Below, piece after piece: positions 13,980 through 21,524 of a DNA stretch of 23,941 bases; positions within the stretch are counted from its first letter, which is position 1, and each line of letters begins with the position of its first letter. Under the pieces are notes generated by a model, which was given only the letters and a program-made list of their open reading frames with translations, was not told the origin of the DNA and did not search any database. The position numbers were made by a program, and so were the translations under genes. This stretch comes from Limnohabitans sp. Rim8 (GTDB taxonomy: Bacteria > Pseudomonadota > Gammaproteobacteria > Burkholderiales > Burkholderiaceae_C): NCBI GenBank assembly GCA_945877725.1, contig CAMDXR010000013.1, positions 1 through 23,941 of the forward strand. The letters are read 5' to 3'.

Positions 13980-14987
13980 ATGGACCATCGCATCACGATC
14001 GAGGAAGTAGCCCGCGAAGCGGGGGTTTCAACTGCGACTGTTTCGCGCGTACTGAGCAATCCGGGTGTCGTGCGCATCAGCACCAGGGAACTGGTGTTGG
14101 CTGCTGTTCGCAAACTGGACTACCAACCGGACGCTGCGGCGAGGGCCCTGGCATCGGGACGCACGCACACCGTGGGCTGTGTCATTCCCACGCTGGACCA
14201 CGCCATTTTTGCCCGCAGTACCCAAGCCATGCAGACCACGTTGGCGCAGGCGGGCTATCAGTTGCTGGTGGCCAGCCATGAATACGATCCAGTGACAGAG
14301 TTTGAGTTGGTTCGCGCCTTGCAGCAACGCGGCGTGGATTCCTTGGTCTTGGTAGGAACCGACCATGCGCCCCGACTTTGGAAGGCTTTAAGCCTTTGGC
14401 GCAAACCCACTTTGTTGACCTGGTCCTGCGATCCGCGATTGCCCTCGCTGGGTTTCGACAATGAAGGTGCGGCACGCATGGCGACGGAACACTTGTTGGG
14501 CTTGGGCCACCGGCGCATCGGCGTCATTTCTGGTCTGACATCGCACAATGACCGAGCCCGTAGCCGTATTGAAGGTGCCCGTCAGGCCCTCGCATTGGCC
14601 AATTTGACTTTACCGCCTGGCCTGCTTTCTGAGCAAGCATTCAATATGGAGGGGGGACGTTTAGGGCTTCGCAAACTGATGAGTGCCCGGCAACCCCCGA
14701 CAGCCATCTTTTGTGGCAACGACCTTCTGGCGGTGGGCGCTATGCTGGAGGCGCAACGCATGAATCTGAAGATTCCAGAACAGCTGTCCATTTGCGGTAT
14801 CGACGATCTTGAGATATCAGGGGCCATCAATCCGGGTCTCACCACGGTCAGCCTGCCCACGCAAGACTTGGGCCGAATTGCAGCGCAGTACATGCTTTCT
14901 GCCATTTCGGGAGAAGTCATTGCTGCACAGTCTTTGTTGCCATTTGAATTGGTGATTCGCGGCAGCACCGCTGCACCAGCCAGCTGA
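13980..14987 (+). CDS. LacI/GalR-family transcriptional regulator, candidate HpsR-like
   Basis: 335 residues from the ATG at 13980; an ATG four codons upstream is equally open and neither has a clear ribosome site. The N-terminal helix-turn-helix ITIEEVAREAGVSTATVSRV and the hinge-helix region (YQPDAAARALASGRTHTVG) are standard LacI. The periplasmic-binding-like core follows, with GFDNEGAARMATEHLLGLGHRRIG and FCGNDLLAVGAM. It is divergent from the 14-gene run, and two palindromes lie between them. The DHPS cluster of Cupriavidus also uses a LacI-type regulator (HpsR), which supports the role. The inducer is unknown; DHPS, sulfolactate or the imported sulfonate are candidates. Confidence 0.85.
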   Translation: MDHRITIEEVAREAGVSTATVSRVLSNPGVVRISTRELVLAAVRKLDYQPDAAARALASGRTHTVGCVIPTLDHAIFARSTQAMQTTLAQAGYQLLVASHEYDPVTEFELVRALQQRGVDSLVLVGTDHAPRLWKALSLWRKPTLLTWSCDPRLPSLGFDNEGAARMATEHLLGLGHRRIGVISGLTSHNDRARSRIEGARQALALANLTLPPGLLSEQAFNMEGGRLGLRKLMSARQPPTAIFCGNDLLAVGAMLEAQRMNLKIPEQLSICGIDDLEISGAINPGLTTVSLPTQDLGRIAAQYMLSAISGEVIAAQSLLPFELVIRGSTAAPAS

Positions 14988-14995
14988 ACCTGGCT
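14978..14995 (+). other. Hairpin enclosing the regulator's stop codon
   Basis: AGCCAG (14978-14983) and CTGGCT (14990-14995) pair around the loop CTGAAC, which holds the TGA stop. No U-tract follows. It lies between two convergent genes (regulator and pdxH) and may serve as a 3'-end element. Confidence 0.45.
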
Positions 14996-15014
14996 TGTCT
15001 AGCTGGGCAGGCGC

Positions 15015-15647
15015 TTAAGGGGCCAGCCGTTCCCGTAACCACTGGTCACCCGATGGCGTGTAACGCAAACGGTCATGCAGGCGGCTTTTACGGCCTTGCC
15101 AAAACTGCCATTCGTCGGGAACCAACCGGTACCCGCCCCAATGCGGTGGACGTGGTGGGTTCAGTAAAAACTGTGCGGCATATTTCGCAGCGTTGGTCAC
15201 CAACACAGTTCGGCCCTCAATCACCTGGCTTTGCGGTGAAGCCCAGGCCCCGATGCGCGAGTCCAGTGGGCGACTGTGAAAATAAGCGTCGCTTTCTTCG
15301 TCACTCACTTTTTCGACCCGTCCTTCTATACGCACCACCCTTTCAAGTTCTACCCAGTGAAATTGCAAGGCGGCATAGGGGTTGCCCGCCAGTTCGTGGC
15401 CTTTACGGCTGTCGTAGTTGGTGTACCAGACGATGCCACGCTCGTCGCAGCCTTTGATCAGCACCACGCGTGTGCTGGGGCGCAAATTACCGGCCACAGT
15501 GGCCAGCGTCATGGCGTTGGGTTCGGGCACTTCGGCCGCTATGGCTTCTTGCAGCCACTGCTCAAATTGTTTCAGTGGGTTGGCCTCAGAGGCGGTTTCA
15601 TTGAGCTCTGCTTTTTCGTAGCTCTTGCGCAGGTCGGCGATGTTCAT
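15015..15647 (-). CDS. pdxH: Pyridoxamine 5'-phosphate oxidase
   Basis: A 210-residue FMN-dependent oxidase, the normal PdxH length, which makes pyridoxal 5'-phosphate from PNP or PMP in the last step of vitamin B6 salvage. Typical stretches are NAMTLATVAGNLRPSTRVVLIKG, YTNYDSRKGHELAGNPYAAL, RVEKVSDEESDAYFHSRP, the S-R-I-G-AWAS-QS motif, and the C-terminal WGGYRLVPDEWQFWQGRKSRLHDR with the conserved FW-G---RLHDR. It is convergent with the regulator and divergent from edd. It is probably unrelated in function to its neighbours, though PLP serves the aminotransferase nearby. Confidence 0.96.
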   Translation of the reverse strand: MNIADLRKSYEKAELNETASEANPLKQFEQWLQEAIAAEVPEPNAMTLATVAGNLRPSTRVVLIKGCDERGIVWYTNYDSRKGHELAGNPYAALQFHWVELERVVRIEGRVEKVSDEESDAYFHSRPLDSRIGAWASPQSQVIEGRTVLVTNAAKYAAQFLLNPPRPPHWGGYRLVPDEWQFWQGRKSRLHDRLRYTPSGDQWLRERLAP

Positions 15648-15722
15648 GGCGGAAGTATATGCAGCTAAAGACGGGAGGTGGCCCGGTGGCCAAAAAGGGT
15701 TGAATGGTGAGGGGAATGCGGG

Positions 15723-15751
15723 TTGTACCCGTTCTGTAACCCCTTTTTAAA
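15723..15751 (+). promoter_or_regulatory. Candidate edd promoter
   Basis: TTGTAC (15723-15728), a 17-base spacer and TTTAAA (15746-15751) form a modest sigma-70-like pair upstream of edd. It would place the transcript start near 15758, with the HexR-like box downstream at about +28. Other promoters in the 174-bp gap cannot be excluded. Confidence 0.35.
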
Positions 15752-15784
15752 CCCACGAAGCAGGAACACGGTTACCATCGCGCA

Positions 15785-15799
15785 TGTAATTTTGTTACA
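15785..15799 (+). promoter_or_regulatory. HexR-like operator upstream of edd
   Basis: TGTAATTTTGTTACA is a near-perfect inverted repeat (TGTAA-N5-TTACA) that agrees with the known HexR consensus TGTAATTAAATTACA except near the centre. It ends 22 bases before the edd start codon. HexR is a KDPG-sensing RpiR-type regulator of central sugar genes in proteobacteria, so KDPG-responsive control of edd-eda is likely. No hexR gene is in the window. Confidence 0.65.
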
Positions 15800-15821
15800 A
15801 CGCAGCTTATTTCGCAAAAAC

Positions 15822-17663
15822 ATGACACTTCATCCAACCCTCTTGGCAGTGACCGAGCGCATTGTTCAGCGCAGTCGGCCAACCCGGCAAGCCTATTTAA
15901 AGCAGGTAGATTCCGCTGCCCAGCGCGATCCCGGTGCGCAGCGACTGGGTTGTGCCAATGTGGCCCATGCTTTTGCAGCCATGCCCCAGGCCGACAAAGA
16001 ACGCGCCACGGCGCTAGACAAAATCAAGGTGGTCGCCCCGAGAGCGCCCAATATCGGCATCGTCAACGCCTACAACGATCTGCTGTCGGCCCATGCGCCC
16101 TTGCAACATTACCCTGATCTGATCAAAGACGAAGCCCGCAAACTGGGCGCGACGGCCCAAGTGGCCGGTGGCGTGCCGGCCATGTGTGATGGCGTGACCC
16201 AAGGGACACCGGGCATGGAATTGAGTCTTTTCAGTCGAGATGTGATAGCGATGGCCACTGCCGTTTCGCTCAGTCATGACGTTTTTGACGCTGTTTTGAT
16301 GTTGGGTGTGTGCGACAAAATCGTGCCCGGCCTGCTGATTGGGGCTTTGCAGTTTGGCCATCTGCCCACGGTTTTTGTGCCCGCAGGCCCGATGACCAGT
16401 GGTCTTTCAAACAATGAAAAATCCAAGGTGCGCGAGAAAGCGGCTTTGGGGCAAGTCGGGCGTCCCGAATTGCTGGAGGCCGAATCTGCGGCCTATCATG
16501 GTGAGGGCACTTGCACCTTTTATGGCACGGCCAACAGCAACCAGATGTTGTTGGAGGCCATGGGCCTGCATGTTCCGGGTACCGCCTTCATTAACCCGGG
16601 GGAAGGTGTACGCCAAGCGCTCACACGCGAAGCCGCGCGAACAGTGCTTGAGTTGGTGAATGGTAAAAACTTTACCCCTATAGGCCATGTGGTGGACGAG
16701 CGTTGCATTGTCAATGCCATGGTTGCGCTGTTGGCTACGGGCGGTTCGACCAATCACTTGATCCATTGGGTGGCGGTGGCGCGCGCTGCGGGCATCGTGA
16801 TCGATTGGGATGACTTTTCGGCCCTGTCCGATGTCGTGCCCTTGCTAACCCGTGTGTACCCCAATGGCAGCGCCGACGTGAACCAATTCCAAGCCGCAGG
16901 CGGCCCGGGCTTTGTGATCCGCGAATTGCTGGATGCAGGCTTTATGCATGCAGACGTTTTGACCGTGCGCCCGGGGGGCTTGCGAGAGTTCACCCGCATT
17001 CCATCTGGTCAGAACGGCCAGTTGAGTTGGTCAGATTCTGGTCCCTCCAAAGACGAAACCGTGGTTCGCTCGGCGCAAAACCCTTTCAGTGCCACGGGTG
17101 GATTAAAACTGCTGCAGGGCAATTTGGGCCGCAGTGTGATCAAGATTTCAGCCGTCCCTGAAGCGTTTCATCAGATCGAAGCGCCAGCCCGCGTCTTCAG
17201 TTCTCAGGATGAATTGCATGCGGCCTTTAAAGCTGGAGAGTTGGACCGCGATGTGGTTTGTGTGGTGCGTTGGCAGGGGCCACAAGCCAATGGCATGCCC
17301 GAATTGCACAAGCTCACGCCGCCGCTGGCGGTGCTGCAAGGCAAGGGTTTCAAAGTGGCTTTGGTGACCGATGGCCGCATGAGCGGGGCCTCGGGCAAAG
17401 TGCCGGCCGCCATCCATGTCTCGCCCGAGGCGGCCTCGGGGGGGCCGTTGGCCAAAGTGCAAGACGGTGACCTGATTCGCCTTGACGGCATTCGCGGCAC
17501 CTTGCAAGTCTTGCTCAGTGAGGCCGAATGGGCAGCCCGTCCGGTGGCCCAAATGCCTGCCCATCTAAGCGCTGAAAACAGCGTCGGTATGGGCCGTGAA
17601 CTGTTTTCAAATCTGCGCCGCAATGCGCTCAAAGCCGAAGAAGGAGCCTGCACATGGCTGTAA
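15822..17663 (+). CDS. edd: 6-phosphogluconate dehydratase
   Basis: 613 residues from the ATG at 15822, matching Edd length. The longer frame from a TTG at 15723 is rejected because its first 33 residues read through the HexR-like box and do not look like Edd. It dehydrates 6-phosphogluconate to KDPG in the Entner-Doudoroff pathway. IlvD/Edd family features are the iron-sulfur cysteines in PAMCDGVTQG (Cys122) and GVCDKIVPGL (Cys164), GGSTNHLIH and the C-terminal VTDGRMSGASGKVPAAIHVSPE. It overlaps eda by 10 bases. A sulfo-gluconate dehydratase role is possible in principle, but the length, the eda partner and the HexR-like box favour ordinary Edd. Confidence 0.95.
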   Translation: MTLHPTLLAVTERIVQRSRPTRQAYLKQVDSAAQRDPGAQRLGCANVAHAFAAMPQADKERATALDKIKVVAPRAPNIGIVNAYNDLLSAHAPLQHYPDLIKDEARKLGATAQVAGGVPAMCDGVTQGTPGMELSLFSRDVIAMATAVSLSHDVFDAVLMLGVCDKIVPGLLIGALQFGHLPTVFVPAGPMTSGLSNNEKSKVREKAALGQVGRPELLEAESAAYHGEGTCTFYGTANSNQMLLEAMGLHVPGTAFINPGEGVRQALTREAARTVLELVNGKNFTPIGHVVDERCIVNAMVALLATGGSTNHLIHWVAVARAAGIVIDWDDFSALSDVVPLLTRVYPNGSADVNQFQAAGGPGFVIRELLDAGFMHADVLTVRPGGLREFTRIPSGQNGQLSWSDSGPSKDETVVRSAQNPFSATGGLKLLQGNLGRSVIKISAVPEAFHQIEAPARVFSSQDELHAAFKAGELDRDVVCVVRWQGPQANGMPELHKLTPPLAVLQGKGFKVALVTDGRMSGASGKVPAAIHVSPEAASGGPLAKVQDGDLIRLDGIRGTLQVLLSEAEWAARPVAQMPAHLSAENSVGMGRELFSNLRRNALKAEEGACTWL

Positions 17664-18301
17664 ATCTCAAAGGTCCATTGACCGCGCTGCAAGTCATGCA
17701 GGACGCCCCCGTGATTCCCGTGATTGTGTTGCACGATGTGGCGCACGCAGTGCCCATGGCGCGTGCACTGGTCGCAGGGGGTATTCGCATGCTGGAGGTG
17801 ACCTTGCGCACCCCCCAAGCGCTGGCCTGCATGGAAGCCATTGCCAAAGAAGTGCCGGATGCCGTGGTGGGCGCAGGCACGGTGCGCAGCCCAGCCGATG
17901 CTGTGGCCGCAGCCAAAGCGGGTGCCCGTTTTGCTGTCAGCCCTGGTTTTACCCGTGCGGTGGGGCAGGCTTGTCGTGACAATGGCTTGTCTTTGTTGCC
18001 CGGTGTGGCCACGGGCAGCGAAATCATGATGGCGCAAGAAGACGGCTACACCCAGCTGAAGTTTTTTCCGGCCATGCAAGCCGGCGGCCCCGCTTTGCTC
18101 AAGGCTTGGTCAGGTCCGTTCTTCGATGTCACGTTTTGTCCAACCGGTGGCGTGACTCAACAAAACGCCCAAGATTTGCTGAGTCTGCCGAATGTGGCTT
18201 GTGTCGGCGGCTCATGGTTGGTGCCAGCTGACGCATTGGCTCAAGGCGATTGGGCCCGAATTGAAGCGCTGGCACGCGAGGCCAGTCAGTTGCCTCGCTG
18301 A
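17654..18301 (+). CDS. eda: KDPG/KHG aldolase
   Basis: A 215-residue class I aldolase that cleaves KDPG to pyruvate and glyceraldehyde 3-phosphate. The catalytic glutamate lies in MLEVTLRT, the Schiff-base lysine in QLKFFPA, and phosphate binding in CPTGGV, all in the usual order. It starts inside the 3' end of edd, with AAGGAG seven bases before the ATG, so the two are co-transcribed. A second, diverged aldolase of the same fold lies at 21558-22205. Confidence 0.95.
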   Translation: MAVNLKGPLTALQVMQDAPVIPVIVLHDVAHAVPMARALVAGGIRMLEVTLRTPQALACMEAIAKEVPDAVVGAGTVRSPADAVAAAKAGARFAVSPGFTRAVGQACRDNGLSLLPGVATGSEIMMAQEDGYTQLKFFPAMQAGGPALLKAWSGPFFDVTFCPTGGVTQQNAQDLLSLPNVACVGGSWLVPADALAQGDWARIEALAREASQLPR

Positions 18302-18325
18302 TGGATCGCTCTGGCGCTTGATTGA

Positions 18326-18340
18326 CAGGCTCTAAGCCTG
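18326..18340 (-). other. Hairpin enclosing the gloA stop codon
   Basis: CAGGCT (18326-18331) and AGCCTG (18335-18340) make a 6-bp stem whose 3-base loop is the gloA stop (TAG on the minus strand). It lies in the 30-bp space between the convergent eda and gloA genes and lacks a U-tract. Confidence 0.45.
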
Positions 18341-18736
18341 GTCACTCGCGTATTCGGGGCGTTGGATCAATTCGACCTTGTAACCATCCGGGTCGGTCAC
18401 AAAAGCAATGACAGTGCTGCCGCCTTTGACTGGGCCGGCTTCACGGGTGACGTTGCCACCTGAGGCTTTGATTTTTTCGCAGGCCGCGTATGCATCGGGA
18501 ACGCCCAAAGCAATGTGGCCATAAGCGGTGCCCATTTCATAGCTTTCAACGCCCCAGTTGTAGGTCAGCTCCAGCTCGGCGTGGTCGGGGTTGTTGCCGT
18601 AGCCCACAAAGGCCAAAGAATATTTGTAGTCGGTGTTTTCGGAGGTGCGCAGCAACTTCATGCCCAGCACCTGGGTGTAGAAGTCGATGGAGCGTTGCAA
18701 GTTGCCAACGCGCAACATGGTGTGAAGTAGTCTCAT
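18332..18736 (-). CDS. gloA: Lactoylglutathione lyase (glyoxalase I)
   Basis: A 134-residue VOC-fold metalloenzyme, nearly the same length as E. coli GloA, which converts the methylglyoxal-glutathione hemithioacetal to S-lactoylglutathione. The metal ligands fall at the E. coli positions: His5 (LLHTM), Glu56 (AELELTYN), His74 (YGHIALG) and Glu122 (YKVELIQ). The start follows the thioesterase stop by two bases, so it is a downstream operon member. Its 3' end faces eda, and the stop is within a small hairpin. Confidence 0.95.
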   Translation of the reverse strand: MRLLHTMLRVGNLQRSIDFYTQVLGMKLLRTSENTDYKYSLAFVGYGNNPDHAELELTYNWGVESYEMGTAYGHIALGVPDAYAACEKIKASGGNVTREAGPVKGGSTVIAFVTDPDGYKVELIQRPEYASDQA

Positions 18737-18738
18737 GT

Positions 18739-19299
18739 TCAGTTTCCGGAAGTTTTAAAGGAAGGCATGTCAAAAACAAGGCAAGCAGTGCTGGCGTGGG
18801 CGTATAACTTGCCGTCCGGACCCACCAGCTGAGCCTCCGCTGTTGCCAGTTGGCGTCCGCAGTGGAGAACTTTACCAATAGCCCGCACGCGTTGCACTTT
18901 AGGCGTGATGGGTCGTACCAATTTCACACTCAGATCGGCCGTGGTGTAGCCGCGCCCTGGCGGCATCATGGTGTGCACGGCGCAGCCTAAAGCGGAATCT
19001 AGCAAAGTGGCAAACCAGCCTCCGTGCACGGTGCCCAAAGGGTTCAGATGCTGGTTTCCGGGGGTACCTTGGAAAATCGCTTCACCTAAGCTGACCTCAA
19101 TCAACATGAAGTCCATGGTTTTGGCAATGCTGGCGTAGGGTAACTCTCCGCTGAGCAAGCCTTGCATAACCTCTAAGCCGGTTTTGCCGGCTGTTTGCTC
19201 GGGTGTGGCCACGCCAGGGCCTGCACCCGCATCTAGGCGTTGCCGCGCAGAGCGCTCTTGCGCCAGCCAGGATTCCAAAAGGTCGGGTTGGGGATTCAT
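18739..19299 (-). CDS. PaaI-type hotdog-fold thioesterase
   Basis: 186 residues from the ATG at 19299. A further 28 codons upstream are open but have no ribosome site and low-complexity basic sequence, so they are rejected. The hotdog catalytic region reads LGTVHGGWFATLLDSALGCAV (HGG at 92-94, Asp101), followed by YTTADLSVKLVRPI. Such enzymes hydrolyse aromatic or acyl-CoA thioesters. The substrate here is unknown. The gene precedes gloA by two bases. An N-terminal extension of about 60 residues before the hotdog domain is longer than in classic PaaI. Confidence 0.85.
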   Translation of the reverse strand: MNPQPDLLESWLAQERSARQRLDAGAGPGVATPEQTAGKTGLEVMQGLLSGELPYASIAKTMDFMLIEVSLGEAIFQGTPGNQHLNPLGTVHGGWFATLLDSALGCAVHTMMPPGRGYTTADLSVKLVRPITPKVQRVRAIGKVLHCGRQLATAEAQLVGPDGKLYAHASTACLVFDMPSFKTSGN

Positions 19300-19432
19300 A
19301 TATTTGTCCAGATCGTGAATTAACTTCTTGTTGTGAGCTTTATGGTTCGCAGTTTGTGAAATAAAGCCCTCAAAACGGAGCATGAAGCAAGTAGGCTTGA
19401 TTCGCTACCACCTTGGCGACTGGCAATAGCAG

Positions 19433-19457
19433 AACCCGCTCGAGCGCGGGGGTTTTT
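19433..19457 (+). terminator. Terminator-like GC hairpin plus T5 on the plus strand
   Basis: AACCCGC, a short TCGA-containing loop and GCGGG followed by GGTTTTT give a small GC stem (CCCGC/GCGGG) and a T-run. It lies in the 217-bp gap between the divergent thioesterase and VOC genes, with no plus-strand gene immediately upstream. It could end an antisense or small RNA, or be part of the VOC leader. The stem is imperfect. A 7-bp inverted repeat ATCAAGT/ACTTGAT (19459-19479) follows it. Confidence 0.35.
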
Positions 19458-19516
19458 CATCAAGTACCATTGACTTGATTCGAATTGCCCACTTTCGGGC
19501 CTTTATGGAGAACGCA

Positions 19517-19894
19517 ATGTTCAGTCATGTGATGTTGGGGGTAAACGACCTAGAAGTTTCTAAGAAGTTTTACGACGCCTTACTCGGTACCTTGGGTTAC
19601 GGGCCCGGCGTTGCCAATAAAAACCGGTATTTTTACCGCAGCCCAAGCGGCACCTTTGGCATCACCACGCCCATCAACGGCGATCCAGCGACCCATGGTA
19701 ACGGCAGCACCATTGGTTTTTCGGTCAAGTCTGCAGAGCAGGGTGATGCCTTTCATGCAGCGGGAATCGCCAATGGCGGCCGCACTTGCGAAGACCCGCC
19801 CGGTTTCCGTGAGTCCCCAGCGGGCAAGTTGTATTTGGCCTATCTGCGCGACCCCGATGGCAACAAAATCTGTGCGCTGCATCGGCCTGCATGA
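19517..19894 (+). CDS. VOC-family protein (glyoxalase/bleomycin-resistance fold)
   Basis: 126 residues from the ATG at 19517, chosen for the GGAG five to six bases upstream; earlier in-frame starts at 19475 (TTG) and 19505 (ATG) lack one. The opening MFSHVMLGVNDLEVSKKFYD and the end YLRDPDGNKICALHRP are typical of a widespread uncharacterised VOC subgroup. A His near the N-terminus is kept, but the usual terminal metal-ligand Glu is replaced (KICAL), so glyoxalase activity is doubtful. It overlaps the RIO kinase start (ATGA). Confidence 0.85.
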   Translation: MFSHVMLGVNDLEVSKKFYDALLGTLGYGPGVANKNRYFYRSPSGTFGITTPINGDPATHGNGSTIGFSVKSAEQGDAFHAAGIANGGRTCEDPPGFRESPAGKLYLAYLRDPDGNKICALHRPA

Positions 19895-20769
19895 AGGCGC
19901 CACCCAGACTGCAAACCCTCGTTGAAGAGGGGCTCATTGACTCGGTGGTTCGCCAATTGATGAGCGGCAAAGAGGCCATGGTCTTTGTGGTGCGATGCGG
20001 AGACGAAACACGTTGCGCCAAGATATACAAAGAGGCCACCCACCGCAGCTTCAGACAAGCCGTGGATTACACAGAAAACCGCAAGGTCAAAAACTCCCGC
20101 TCGGCCCGGGCCATGGCCAAGGGCAGCAAATTTGGCAGACAAGAGCAAGAAGCCGCTTGGCAAAGCGCCGAAGTGGATGCGCTTTACCGTTTGGCGGCAG
20201 CCGGTGTGCGGGTCCCCAGACCCTATAACTTTTTTGACGGTGTGCTGTTGATGGAGTTGGTGACCGATGCCCATGGCGATGCGGCCCCGCGCCTGAACGA
20301 TGTGGCGTTCACCCCGGCACAAGCCTTGCAACACCATGCCACCCTGGTGGCCGAAGTGGTGCGCATGTTGTGTGCGGGTGTGGTGCATGGTGATTTGTCC
20401 GAGTTCAACATCTTGCTGGCGCATGTGCCCGGCGAAGACGGTGCCGAGGGTGTGGATGAACCCGTCATCATTGACCTGCCCCAAGCAGTTGATGCCGCAG
20501 GCAACAACCACGCCCAACGCATGCTGTTGCGCGATGTGGGCAACTTGCGTGACTTTTTTGGCCAATTTGCACCTGAATTGCTAGGGACCGAATATGGCCC
20601 CGAAATATGGCGTCTTTATCAAAGCGGCTTGCTCAGCAACGAAACCCCATTGACCGGCCTCTTTGATCGGAAACTGGCCGATGTGGACATGTCTGCCGTG
20701 TTGCGTGAAATTGACGATGCCCGGGCTGAGGAGGCAGCGCGTCGACTGCGCATGGCCACGCCAAGCTGA
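19891..20769 (+). CDS. RIO1-type serine protein kinase
   Basis: A 292-residue RIO-fold kinase of the bacterial type. Visible motifs are the phosphate-binding turn SGKEAMVFVV (25-34), the ATP lysine K44 (CAKIYK), the catalytic loop HGDLSEFNI (166-174, Asp168) and the metal-binding DLPQAV (Asp195). The flexible basic segment NRKVKNSRSARAMAKGSKFG (63-82) is where RIO proteins carry their insertion. Archaeal and eukaryotic homologues act in ribosome maturation; the bacterial role is not settled. It is translationally coupled to the VOC gene and lies 14 bases ahead of a tRNA-modification gene, which suggests a translation-related unit. Confidence 0.9.
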   Translation: MKAPPRLQTLVEEGLIDSVVRQLMSGKEAMVFVVRCGDETRCAKIYKEATHRSFRQAVDYTENRKVKNSRSARAMAKGSKFGRQEQEAAWQSAEVDALYRLAAAGVRVPRPYNFFDGVLLMELVTDAHGDAAPRLNDVAFTPAQALQHHATLVAEVVRMLCAGVVHGDLSEFNILLAHVPGEDGAEGVDEPVIIDLPQAVDAAGNNHAQRMLLRDVGNLRDFFGQFAPELLGTEYGPEIWRLYQSGLLSNETPLTGLFDRKLADVDMSAVLREIDDARAEEAARRLRMATPS

Positions 20770-20783
20770 GATTCTGAAACTTC

Positions 20784-21524
20784 ATGCCCCATCAGACCTC
20801 TTTGCCACACGCTGTTTCACGCTTGCGTGCAACCCGGTTGGCCAGAAGCGCCAAACCCTTTTTGGCCAGAGGGGGCATTAAGGGGCCGCGTTGTGGTGGC
20901 TGCCGGTTGGTCCCCAGTCATTGCATTTGCGGGGTGCGGCCTGCAGTCGCAACCCAAGCAGGTGTGTGTTTGTTGATGGCCGACATTGAGTCCCTAAAAC
21001 CCAGCAATACAGGTTGGCTGATTGCCGATGTGGTGCACGACACCTTTGCATTTGCTTGGGCCCGTACCGAGGTTGAACCTGCTTTGCTGCGGCTTTTGGC
21101 AGACCCGCAATGGCAAGCTTATGTGGTTTTTCCGGGTGAATTTGTGCTGCCCGAGCGTGTGGTGAGCGCCGTGCCACCGATGGCTTCAGACAAGCGACCG
21201 CTGTTTATCTTGCTGGATGCCACCTGGCCCGAAGCTCGAAAAATGTTCCGAAAAAGTCCCTATCTGGACAACTTGCCCGTGTTGAGTTTGAGCCCCGACC
21301 AAATCTCCCACTACAAGTTGAGGCGAACAAGACGCGATGACCACTTTTGCACCAGCGAGGTCGCGGCGCTTTGCTTGGATTTGGTGGGTGAAAACCATGC
21401 GTCGCTGACCTTGCAAGCCTATTTGGAGGTGTATACCCACCATTACCTGCAAGCCAAGCACCAACTGCCACCGGACTTGACGGGCGTTGCACATGAAGCG
21501 CTAAAAGCCTTAAGGGCAAGCTAA
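20784..21524 (+). CDS. tapT: DTW-domain tRNA-uridine aminocarboxypropyltransferase (TapT-like)
   Basis: A 246-residue DTW/SPOUT-like protein. A four-cysteine zinc knuckle lies at Cys37, 40, 47 and 49 (RCGGCRLVPSHCICG). The family motif LKPSNTG is at 71-77, and the DTW signature is here DATWPEARKM (145-154). TapT (YfiP) of E. coli places acp3U at tRNA position 47 using S-adenosylmethionine. The residue after SNTG, basic in the homologues I recall, is Trp here. About 30 N-terminal residues precede the zinc knuckle. It follows the RIO kinase by 14 bases. Confidence 0.85.
   Translation: MPHQTSLPHAVSRLRATRLARSAKPFLARGGIKGPRCGGCRLVPSHCICGVRPAVATQAGVCLLMADIESLKPSNTGWLIADVVHDTFAFAWARTEVEPALLRLLADPQWQAYVVFPGEFVLPERVVSAVPPMASDKRPLFILLDATWPEARKMFRKSPYLDNLPVLSLSPDQISHYKLRRTRRDDHFCTSEVAALCLDLVGENHASLTLQAYLEVYTHHYLQAKHQLPPDLTGVAHEALKALRAS

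Noticed and set aside
15723..15821. 33-residue N-terminal extension of Edd from a TTG
   Set aside because: It would translate the HexR-like palindrome and promoter region; the family start is the ATG at 15822.
17204..18079. 291-codon minus-strand frame opposite edd-eda
   Set aside because: It is antisense to two unmistakable genes, and its composition is typical of a shadow frame with no domain.
15822..18301. Edd-Eda as a sulfoquinovose sulfo-Entner-Doudoroff pair
   Set aside because: Lengths, motifs, the overlap and the HexR-like box fit classical edd-eda; no sulfoquinovose dehydrogenase, lactonase or sulfolactaldehyde dehydrogenase is present.
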